Shown here: positions 9,606 to 18,192 of the stretch, one piece after another | Layout: each line of letters opens with the position of its first letter | Numbering within the stretch: the stretch's first letter is position 1 | Origin: Epithemia pelagica | Taxonomy: Eukaryota > Bacillariophyta > Bacillariophyceae > Surirellales > Surirellaceae | Direction: 5' to 3' | DNA length: 64,000 nucleotides | Assembly: GCA_946965045.2 (NCBI GenBank) | Contig: OX337234.1 | Coordinates: 1 to 64,000, forward strand | The notes under the pieces: model-generated | What the model was told of the DNA's origin: nothing | What the model saw: the letters and a program-made list of their open reading frames with translations, nothing else | Databases searched by the model: none | Program-made: the position numbers and the translations under genes

Positions 9606-12117
9606 CTTTGACTTTGACCATTTGATAGCTAGCCAAGAAGTTGTAGGGCACAAGAAACATGTTGGTCGAAGTCTTCAGTCCTCGAATGGATTCCACCAAA
9701 CAACGCACCAAGATGTTCATGGTTTTGCCCGATCCACAAGGTTGAAGCATAACTTTATGTCTTCCCGGTGAATTGGTGCACATATCAATTGCTCTTTCTT
9801 GATTGCCTCGGAATGTTGCCTCTTCATTACCCAACAACAATCGTAATGCTTCTAACCGATGCTGACGGCTTGTTATTGTCAGCTGATGGCATACCGAGTC
9901 CACGATCATACATTTGGTACCGATGTAACGATGAAATCAGGCATAGTAGATCTCATGACTGTTGCTCACGCGTGTCTGGTAGTTGGACATTGCAGTCTGT
10001 TGGGAGTGCTTACTCAACTCACTCAATGCTGTTGAAGAGACCAATGCCTGACTGTTGCTGTCTGGAAAGAGCAAGTTCACAAGAGAAGTCCAGAACTGTC
10101 GAACAACCACCGAACCAGGACGACTATCCAAGCTGAAAATCTCTTGGGCAACATCCTCAAAGAAAAACCTCCGGTCATTACCATATTGTGGAAAAAATCT
10201 CCTTGCATTGGGCCCATTCCAAACTTTCAGCACCACAACTCTGTAGAGAAATAGACACCTTGCTATGATCCGAGGCATCTTGTGTTCAACGGGGGGTCGA
10301 TCATAAGCTTGCAGTTTGGGTTGTTTACGACTCGGTGCAGAAACATATAAATCTTGGTAGTTTGTATTTTTCCACCGAAGCTGAGTCACATCGAGACAAT
10401 GGAACTCTGAGAACCGATCTGCACCACAGCCAAAACCATGGATGGCAAATTCCATCAAGGCAGTTAGTCGTTCGAACTGACTTTTCACCAGTTCCTTGCA
10501 TTCCAAATCTTGTGTGTTGGTACCATCTGGCAGCGATCCCAAACCCTTGGACCACTCCACAATAGTCAAGTCACCATCTAAGCAGAGGAATTTCTCGTAT
10601 GCCTTTCCGACAAAGCATGCATCAAAAATACCATGGGCCTTTTCCACAACCGTAGGAACGACCTTAGACCAATGTGCTTTTTGGAATGCATGTCCATCAA
10701 CAATGATATTGAAGAACTCATCGACCACAACCTCCCTTTTAGGAGGCTTCTCTTGATATTGCTTCCTCAAAGAATAAATCTTAGGACAGAGAAAGTGTAT
10801 TGTAGGACAATGTCTGTACCGTTCCATGACCTGCTCGACCAACTTGCCCTGCCCATCGTAGTATTTTAAGCCAGCCGCAACCCCACAGCAAAGCAGATGT
10901 AAAAGGTCAGCTAGAAAGAGATGAAAGAAGACATGAGATTTGAGCAACCAAGTATATTCATTGACAGGGGGAAAGGGGGACTCACCGAGTTCTTGAGCGG
11001 CAACTCCACATGATTTCAACCTCAAGCCATTCTTCGTCTTAGTGAACAACCTCTGCCGAGAGAACAGTAACACTACCCCTGAGTCGGACCAACAAGAAAT
11101 CTCACTGTCGAGTACCAACTCTGTCAGGAGTGACCCAAGAACACAATTTTGGAATGCAGTGTCCACAGAGAATCCATCACCTTCAACCAGGTGGCAAAAA
11201 TAGTCCCATCTCTTCCACTTCCTCTGATGCAGGAAACACAAGAGAGAGAGGAGTAGAGGTTTCACTCGTTTGTCATAATCATGTCGATGGCTGAAATTCC
11301 ATGAGTGATCCACATCACCATCATGGAAAGCAAACTTAGCAATCCGACTCCAAATGTCTGCTGGAATCCCCATTACGATCGAAGCCATCCTGTCCAGAAG
11401 GTAACAACCAACCTGATAGAGTCGGTTGATTGCAGTGTTATTTCCTCTCTTATGATACTCGGCTTCAAACATAATTCCTTGTTCAATGTCTCCAAGGGCA
11501 TTCTCCAACGTGCCAGGAATCATATTACTCAGTACATCGGGCCACCTTCCCAAAATGTCGCTTGGATGCAATAATGGTTCAATCGAACTTGCAAACTTGT
11601 TGGGTAACCTGCTGCAGGGCAACGACATGGTGAATATTGAATTCTCAACTTGAATTATTGGGGTCCAGTTGGTTTCTTGCTGCATGGTTTCTCTTTGGGG
11701 CCTTGGCATGAAGCATCCACACTTCAGCTTGAGGAAAGTCTTGGCAATGACTTTGGCACTAGCGCAACAACCAGCAACGTGCTTCTCGCACAAAAGCTTC
11801 ACATGAAACATCTTGTCACAGTCACTACAGAAATACTTGATTCTTGTATCATTTGACTCATGAATGAAACAATCAAACTGTTGGTTGTTGGCATTCTCCA
11901 CAAGAGTGTGTATTTTGTTACCAAGATGTCTCCCAGGAAAGCGAAAGGACACCCCATGAATTTTGGAGCAGGTCTTGGCGTGGCGGGCAAGACACTTCAT
12001 GTTTGCTCGGAAACCACCACCACAGAGCTTACACACCAAGCCACAGGGTGTGGCAAAGTCCACAAGCCCCAAGTAATCGTCAAACTCCATTGTGGCTGTT
12101 GTCGTTCCTATGGTCAA
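9571..12117 (-). pseudogene. Recombinase-helicase gene of unit 3, nonsense-interrupted and truncated
   Basis: The reading frame starts at 12117 (start MTIGTTTATMEF) and gives 726 aa to a TGA at 9937-9939. The same frame reopens at once and continues through the helicase start to the junction, so the break is one in-frame stop, not a frameshift. Seen: an N-terminal C-x2-C finger (LVCKLCGGGF, RHAKTC), recombinase residues in GADRFSEF, VEHKMPR, VVRQFWTS and SKHS-x7-Y (His to Tyr spacing nine, as in unit 1), then Walker A QPCGSGKT just before truncation. The last codons come from unit 2 terminal DNA. Without the remaining helicase motifs the protein cannot be a complete enzyme, although the recombinase part before the TGA is whole. 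Confidence 0.75.
9598..9605. repeat. Junction J2, CCTTAGGG
   Basis: Boundary between the 5' terminus of unit 2 and the truncated helicase region of unit 3. The unit 3 reading frame runs through this junction into the unit 2 terminal sequence for about a dozen foreign codons. Confidence 0.75.
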
Positions 12118-12269
12118 AATAGGTTTGGGACGTATGACCCTTTGCAGCCAAAAAAGAGGCCCTAAAGAGGGTCATTCACCTCAAAAACTGAAAAGGCCCT
12201 AACACCAGAGATCATTCACCTCAAAATCTTTGAGCGACAAGAAGGAATATGGTTTACTATGGAGAGTTA

Positions 12270-12449
12270 ATGTAGGTTTGCAAATCGACCTTCTTGTGGT
12301 CGAAATCGACCTTTTTGTGGTCGCACTAAAATTTCGCACGCAACAATACAGTGATTCAAAATTGACCTTTTTGTGGTCGCGCATGTGATTCTACAGAATG
12401 AACTTAGTGCGCACGACAAAAAGGTCGATTTCTAGCAAAACCCTTAGGG
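12270..12449 (-). repeat. 5' subterminal hairpin repeats of unit 3
   Basis: Copies of a self-complementary motif CGACCTTTTTGTGGTCG and its variants (CGACCTTCTTGTGGTCG, TGACCTTTTTGTGGTCG, CGACAAAAAGGTCG) lie between the gene start and the CCCTTAGGG terminus. Unit 5 (15690-15872) has the same set. The position matches the GTGCTCATATGCAC cluster of units 1 and 2, but the sequence is unrelated. Confidence 0.65.
12441..12449. repeat. Junction J3, CCCTTAGGG
   Basis: Boundary between the unit 3 terminus and truncated unit 4. In intact unit 1 the equivalent site reads GAACCCATAC; here it reads GAACCCTAAG, so the breakpoint shares CCC with the incoming terminus. Confidence 0.75.
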
Positions 12450-13139
12450 TTCGTTGACTTCATCTTTGCCGGTAGTGGTTGTCAGAGAAAGCAAATTTTC
12501 CATCTGTTCTTGAAAGGTTGCTCCATCTGGCTTGGAAGAGTAGTGTTCCTCCTGAGCCAATGGATGAAACAAAGGAACAAAACAATCAACCATCTCCTCA
12601 GATACCATATGGAAAGTTTGGGTGACCGCTCTCTTTGTTTTCAAGATTGGATCCTCTTGGGAATATTTCATACTGACAGCAGTCATAGATACCAGCCTCC
12701 CACAAGAAGTGACCTGTAATTGTTCCCTCTCAGGCCCAATGGCTCCACAGGAGTTAGGCGAGGAGAGATGACGCATAACATTGCTGAGTCTTGTCCAACC
12801 AACAAGACACCTGCAGGAATATCCAAGAACAGACCTCCCCGTGAAGAAGTTTTTTGCGGTATGAGGGTCTTCTTGCAAAATTTGCTCAAGGGACTGTTTT
12901 CTTGCAACAAGGAGTCGGTTGTCAGTTGCTGAGACACAGACTCCATGTTGATTTAGATGCCGCTGCATGGACCAAAGACTTTCTCCGAATGATTTCTTGC
13001 ATATGCCACATCCCATACCAAAGGGTGTCACAATTGTAGCATCTAAACATGACAAGCCAATGCCCTGATCGGAACGGATCTTCTTCACAGGCCGTCTCCG
13101 GGATGGAGATGGCGTTCCAGGCCCATTGTTGGTAGCCAT
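12444..13139 (-). pseudogene. N-terminal fragment of recombinase-helicase, unit 4
   Basis: The frame encodes 231 aa matching residues 1-231 of the unit 1 protein with very few changes, including the C2H2 finger. It stops at the TAA of the J3 junction (ending NEP-stop), as the unit 2 gene does at J1. It lacks the recombinase and helicase domains. A short zinc-finger protein could be made, which might bind the element ends, but this is speculation. Confidence 0.8.
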
Positions 13140-13607
13140 TGCTGGTTTCCTCGTGTGCATGGAACAGAGGAAGAGACATAACCAGCCGACTCTCAAGCAA
13201 AAGCAAGGATGGGCCTCTTTGCAAGAGTCATAATTCATGAAACAACAATGACCTTTTGTTGGGCCAATTGAGGTTTTCGGTTTTCAGGTGAAGATGTTTG
13301 GCGCGAAGGGGCACGCAGGCGAGCTTTTCGCGCCAAAGAATGGGGGAACAACTAAGAGTGCGGTAATGGTTAGTAATCAATGAAATTTAGGACTCATATT
13401 GAATATGAGTGCTTAGAAATTAGACTTGAGCGGGGCATAGACATTCTGTGCTCATCTGCACAAGGGGCAGTGCTCTTTTGCAACAAAAGGCATATATATC
13501 AGTGCTCATATGCACAGATACTATAGCCCCTTGTGCTCATATGCACACGTTCAAATCCTACGGTGTCTAGTACTAAAGACACCCAAAAAAGGCAAATATC
13601 CTTAGGG
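13140..13607 (-). other. 5' region of unit 4
   Basis: Copy of the unit 1 5' region, including the GTGCTCATATGCACA motifs and terminal CCTTAGGG. It lacks the 28-base duplication seen in unit 1. No gene. Confidence 0.7.
13600..13607. repeat. Junction J4, CCTTAGGG
   Basis: Terminus of unit 4 joined to LTR sequence rather than to another recombinase-helicase unit, so the boundary motif belongs to the incoming unit and not to what it joins. Confidence 0.7.
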
Positions 13608-14401
13608 TGATCGATTGCTGTTGTTGCTGCTGCTGTTGTTGTTGTTTGTTATGGTGTGTTGGGTGGAGGTGGAGGGAGATGAATGAGCATCGATTCTGGT
13701 GGTCGTTGATTGTTGAATGACTAGTATGCTAGGTTGTTCGGTTTTGTTCGATGGATCACAGTGTCGAGTTGGTAATCCCCGCGGTTTGGGTGATTGGGAA
13801 GGAGGATCCATCTGAGACATTCTTTGGGACATCCATGTGCGTCAGTCTTTCTGGCAGCTGCTGTGTGATGTGGTGGGAGTGGAAATTCGTGATTCAAAGG
13901 TGAGGGGACAGACGCTTGCGCATGAGGGTTGCGTCATGCGCGTCTCGGGGGGGTCGAGCGCGCCAGATAGTTGTAGTGCGCATTATCGGAGTGTGGCGCG
14001 CGTTATTCGTGGTTTGATCGCGGGCTTGTGCGCATTAAAATTGTTGCATGCGCGTGATAGTTAGCTCGATCTCTAGAACTAGCTAGAGAAATGTGCATTG
14101 TTAGACCTAGATTTGCAGATTTAGTTGGGAAAGCAGGATTATAGTCAAAAACTGCGCATATAAAAATAAACTGCGCATAAAAAATTTTAATTCGGCGAAT
14201 TTTTTCTAGAAATTTGCTTTTGGGGGTGGAAATCAAGCGCCAGGGCCCATTTCCCTCCTTAGATGATATAGGTCGATATAGCGCGAAGCTAGGGAACATA
14301 GCTCGAAGCTAGATGGCATGATGCGATAGCACGAGGCTATGTGACATGGGGAATCGATGAGATGTAGAATCTAACCACCATAGACGGTGAGAATTCTAAC
14401 A
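13608..14401 (-). mobile_element. Partial or solo copia-type LTR
   Basis: On the minus strand this block starts TGTTAGAATTCTCACC at 14401, almost the same as the LTR start at 63851 (TGTTAGGATTCTCACC), and further matches follow (GGTGG, CTACA-x-CTCATCGA). It begins exactly where the unit 5 gene is interrupted, as expected for an LTR insertion end. The left edge coincides with junction J4 and happens to end in CA, but no target duplication pairs the two sides (TAGGG against GACTC). The left side is therefore more likely an eroded end than a true LTR end. No protein-coding content is recognised. Confidence 0.55.
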
Positions 14402-15540
14402 GACTCACCGAGTTCTTGAGCGGCAACTCCACATGATTTCAACCTCAAGCCATTCTTCGTCTTAGTGAACAACCTCTGCCGAGAGAACAGTAACACTACC
14501 CCTGAGTCGGACCAACAAGAAATCTCACTGTTGAGTCCCGACTCTGTCAGGAGTGACCCAAGAACACAATTTTGGAATGCAGTGTCCACAGAGAATCCAT
14601 CACCTTCAACCTGGCGGCAAAAATAGTCCCATCTCTTCCACTGCCTCTGATGCAGGAAACACAAGAGAGAGAGGAGTAGAGGTTTCACTCGTTTGTCATA
14701 ATCATGTCGATGGCTGAAATTCCATGAGTGATCCACATCACCATCATGGAAAGCAAACTTAGCAATCCGACTCCAAATGTCTGCTGGAATCCCCATTACG
14801 ATCGAAGCCATCCTGTCCAGAAGGTAACAACCAACCTGATAGAGTCGGTTGATTGCAGTGTTATTTCCTCTCTTATGATACTCGGCTTCAAACATAATTC
14901 CTTGTTCAATGTCTCCAAGGGCATTCTCCAACGTGCCAGGAATCATATTACTCAGTACATCGGGCCACCTTCCCAAAATGTCGCTTGGATGCAATAATGG
15001 TTCAATCAAACTTGCAAACTCGTTGGGTAACCTGCTGCAGGGCAGCGGCATGGTGAATATTGAATTCTCAACTTGAATTATTGGGGTCCAGTTGGTTTCT
15101 TGCTGCATGGTTTCTCTTTGGGGCCTTGGCATGAAGCATCCACACTTCAGCTTGAGGAAAGTCTTGGCAATGACTTTGGCACTAGCGCAACAACCAGCAA
15201 CGTGCTTCTCGCACAAAAGCTTCACATGAAACATCTTGTCACAGTCACTACAGAAATACTTGATTCTTGTATCATTTGACTCATGAATGAAACAATCAAA
15301 CGGTTGGTTGTTGGCATTCTCCACAAGAGTGTGTATTTTGTTACCAAGATGTCTCCCAGGAAAGCGAAAGGACACCCCATGAATTTTGGAGCAGGTCTTG
15401 GCGTGGCGGGCAAGACACTTCATGTTTGCTCGGAAACCACCACCACAGAGCTTACAGACCAAGCCACAGGGTGTGGCAAAGTCCACAAGCCCCAAGAAAT
15501 CGTCAAACTCCATGGTGGCTGTTGTCGTTCCTATGGTCAA
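14371..15540 (-). pseudogene. N-terminal fragment of recombinase-helicase, unit 5
   Basis: About 380 codons match the N-terminal half of the unit 3 protein, with the same C-x2-C finger and few substitutions. After the shared sequence the frame runs about ten codons into the LTR and stops at 14371. The recombinase and helicase domains are missing, so it cannot encode the enzyme. Confidence 0.75.
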
Positions 15541-15872
15541 AATAGGTTTGGGACGTATGACCCTTTGCAGCCAAAAAAGAGGCCCTAAAGAGGGTCATTC
15601 ACCTCAAAAACTGAAAAGGTCCTAACACCAGAGATCATTCACCACAAAATCTTTGAGCGACAAGAAGGAATATGGTTTACTATGGAGAGTTAATGTAGGT
15701 TTGCAAATCGACCTTCTTGTGGTCGAAATAGACCTTTTTGTGGTCGCACTAAAATTTCGCACGCAACAATACAGTGATTCAAAATTGACCTTTTTGTGGT
15801 CGCGCATGTGATTCTACAGAATGAACTTAGTGCGCACGACAAAAAGGTCGATTTCTAGCAAAACCCTTAGGG
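14402..15872 (-). mobile_element. Subtelomeric unit 5: 5' fragment of a unit 3 copy
   Basis: Nearly identical to 10979-12449 of unit 3. It keeps the CGACCTTTTTGTGGTCG repeats and the CCCTTAGGG terminus at 15864-15872. It is the innermost unit. Beyond it the sequence is unrelated chromosomal DNA, so J5 marks the original chromosome-side junction. Confidence 0.85.
15541..15872 (-). other. 5' region of unit 5
   Basis: Copy of the unit 3 5' region with the CGACC-x6-GGTCG repeats and the CCCTTAGGG end (J5, 15864-15872). No gene. Confidence 0.7.
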
Positions 15873-16342
15873 ATTGTACTCGTACTTCCAAGCAACGACC
15901 AACGACTGAGGAATGTGTTTGGTGTTTGGTCATAATTCATCTAACATAATTATACTCCTAATTTTCATGTCCTACTCCTTCTACTCCTCTCTAGCTAGTA
16001 GTAACTAGTAGAGGGAAGGGCGGAGGAGCTATGTCTACAATACTACAATAGCAGCAGTTATGGTTCATCGAAGGGGGTCCAAAAAGCCTGCCGACCCCAA
16101 AATCCAGGCTTACGCACAGAGACATGAGCTCGCGCGCTTAAGTATCCATAACACTTCCCCCCTAGTTGGTTTTAATAGAGTCCCACTCGGACACTCATTT
16201 TACTTCCGAATTCTTCTCCGGTTTTGCCATCTCGGTTGCACAAATAGTGATTGATCCAATGGCAACGGAGGTCCTCCACCGATTACAATGATACAACAAA
16301 CGACTCCAGATCTTCCATTGATGTACGTGTAGCCATCTCCTG
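15873..16342. other. Intergenic region, subtelomere edge
   Basis: First sequence inside the array. It contains short TAGTAGTAACTAGTAG runs but no gene or recognised repeat. It presumably includes the promoter of the following plus-strand gene. Confidence 0.4.
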
Positions 16343-18136
16343 TTGCCACTTCATATTACCATACTCCCATTCTGTCGAAAGAGCAACTTCTGTTTGAACA
16401 TGTCTTCTCTCATCCAGGAATTCATTCCCGACGTAGATGCTCCTCCCTTCTACTCTTCCATTTTTCATGACTCTTTCCAAATGGGTTCATTCGTACACTT
16501 GATCCAACCATCCCAAGATCCCAAGACCACGACGGTTGTTCGACTACTCAAATGGATTCCCCATGGAATCAAAGTACAAATTTTCTACCCTCTGTTCCCG
16601 AAGGAGAAACTTCGATGCCATCCCAATCCCCCGAAACACAACAAGATACCACTACCAACAGCTCAAGGACGCAACAATATCGAACTCTACATGTCGAACG
16701 AAGTGATGGAATTGATCAATCCTCGAGAAGATGGATTGCCGTTGCGCCTTCGGGAGATTTTTTATCCTGCTTTTGTCTTTTCTCTCACTGATCTTGACTC
16801 ACCAGCCAACCGATGGGCCTACGGAGTAGAAAATGTATTTGTGGTCCGATACAAGCAGCATTCTGAGCGAGGTTTGGTTCCTATCCCAGAGAATTGCTTA
16901 AGATTCATGGTTTCTCACGACACAACACGTTCACATCTTATTTGTCCTCCCCGTTCTTGTCATCTCAATATTTGGACAGGACTATTTCTCATTCGCAAAG
17001 CAATCTCGAAGATGCTGAATCGTCGTTCCGGTCAGGCAGAGGAGAAAGAAACCAACGCTCTGACTATTGGGCACATTCCTGTGGAGACTTACAACTACAT
17101 CAGTCTCCTATTGTCTCGTGCTCACCGTTCAAGATGTGTCCACAAGCCATTCAAGGCCTCCGAAACTTATCTTGATATCACGAATAGATTTACACGTCGC
17201 AAATCCAGAATCCAGTTCGAGTCAGGCGTCATTCGGTTTGCGACTAAAGCGGATCTTGACAAGCTTAGGACCATCATGGGATTTGGTTCTACGTATGGAT
17301 CTACGGAAATACGCCCGACCTTGTATCACGGGGATAAAGGTTTGTCTCTCAAGCGCGGCCATTCTCTGACGATTATTGCTGGAGGACCAGTCCCTGAAGA
17401 ACCCGTTCCATTCAAGAAGCGCACGAAGGAACAACGTATAGAATTGTCATTCTCTCAATTCAGTTGCCGTGTTACGGTATCCTTCCAACGATATCTTTAT
17501 GACACCTCTAGAGCTGGTGTCATCAAAGTCCCTCCCCCGACGACTCATTTGGAGTTGACCTTGAAAGGTCAGCTCCCGTTACTCAATCATGCTCCCCAGG
17601 TCAATGACAATGCTCCACAAGACAACGAAAACCTGCCGTCCCCCGTACCGAAGAGACGCGTTCCCGAATATATTCAAGTTGGCCTAATTACTCCGACAGG
17701 CAGTCCACGGGCTTCTCCCCAACCCAGCCTTAGGGACAGTCCTGAGCGCACTACAGAAGATGTTGTGCCCGAACACTCCTCTGCCATAGACCCCAGTGAC
17801 CTCTCTATTATCCAAGGAGAACAGTTTCATCTCGAAGACACTGTTTGGGAGGTTTTGGACATCTTTTCACCCAAAGATGTTTCACGGACTGTGTTGTTAG
17901 AGGTAAATACTGGCGACCTTTACACAACACGAAAACCCGAACCACCAGGCGGTTTTGATTTTCCCGATGATGAAATCCGAATGTTGGGGACGATCCCAGC
18001 CAGTGAAACATACCACATCGCTATTGGAGCATGTGCCGGCGAAGAATATGATGACAGGAAGCCACACTGTCAACAGAAGACAAAGATTCTCGAGTTGACA
18101 GACGAAGTACATGAAGCTATTCGTAACTATCGTTGA
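16343..18136 (+). CDS. Unknown protein, possible mobile-module partner
   Basis: Open frame of 597 codons with no recognised domain. A Met at codon 20 (MSSLIQEF) is a plausible alternative start. The N-terminal half is rich in hydrophobic and aromatic residues (VENVFVVRYKQHSERGLVPIPENCLRFMV, split here only by description) and looks like a folded domain. Residues 400-490 are Pro/Asn-rich and probably disordered, followed by a second folded-looking region. No signal peptide or membrane segment is seen. It converges on the next gene with 56 bases between stop codons. The segment style resembles proteins I remember as repeated in diatom genomes, which I could not verify. Confidence 0.6.
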   Translation: MPLHITILPFCRKSNFCLNMSSLIQEFIPDVDAPPFYSSIFHDSFQMGSFVHLIQPSQDPKTTTVVRLLKWIPHGIKVQIFYPLFPKEKLRCHPNPPKHNKIPLPTAQGRNNIELYMSNEVMELINPREDGLPLRLREIFYPAFVFSLTDLDSPANRWAYGVENVFVVRYKQHSERGLVPIPENCLRFMVSHDTTRSHLICPPRSCHLNIWTGLFLIRKAISKMLNRRSGQAEEKETNALTIGHIPVETYNYISLLLSRAHRSRCVHKPFKASETYLDITNRFTRRKSRIQFESGVIRFATKADLDKLRTIMGFGSTYGSTEIRPTLYHGDKGLSLKRGHSLTIIAGGPVPEEPVPFKKRTKEQRIELSFSQFSCRVTVSFQRYLYDTSRAGVIKVPPPTTHLELTLKGQLPLLNHAPQVNDNAPQDNENLPSPVPKRRVPEYIQVGLITPTGSPRASPQPSLRDSPERTTEDVVPEHSSAIDPSDLSIIQGEQFHLEDTVWEVLDIFSPKDVSRTVLLEVNTGDLYTTRKPEPPGGFDFPDDEIRMLGTIPASETYHIAIGACAGEEYDDRKPHCQQKTKILELTDEVHEAIRNYR

Positions 18137-18192
18137 GTAATATATATCTTAGTACACCACTGTCACGTCTACAAATATGTGTCACCTTAGCT

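Larger units (their letters stand above)
9606..12449 (-). mobile_element. Subtelomeric unit 3, helicase-truncated
   Basis: A second subfamily of the same element type. Its gene has diverged strongly from units 1 and 2, and its 5' end differs: the terminus is CCCTTAGGG preceded by repeats of CGACCTTTTTGTGGTCG (12280-12440) instead of the GTGCTCATATGCAC set. The 3' part is lost shortly after the Walker A motif. Confidence 0.7.
12450..13607 (-). mobile_element. Subtelomeric unit 4: 5' fragment of a unit 1 copy
   Basis: Nearly identical to 3984-5165 of unit 1 with scattered single-base differences, but everything 3' of that point is gone. The subterminal repeats and the CCTTAGGG terminus at 13600-13607 are kept. 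Near-identity means unit 1 and unit 4 are recent copies of each other, although diverged unit 2 and unit 3 lie between them. Confidence 0.85.

Noticed and set aside
13608-14401. A normal solo LTR with target duplication
   Set aside because: Flanking bases differ (TAGGG against GACTC), and the left edge coincides with a unit junction.
5158-15872. CCTTAGGG junctions as ordinary interstitial telomere repeats left by repair of broken ends
   Set aside because: The motif is in the wrong direction for telomere addition at this end, is a single unit, and always belongs to the 5' end of the outer element.
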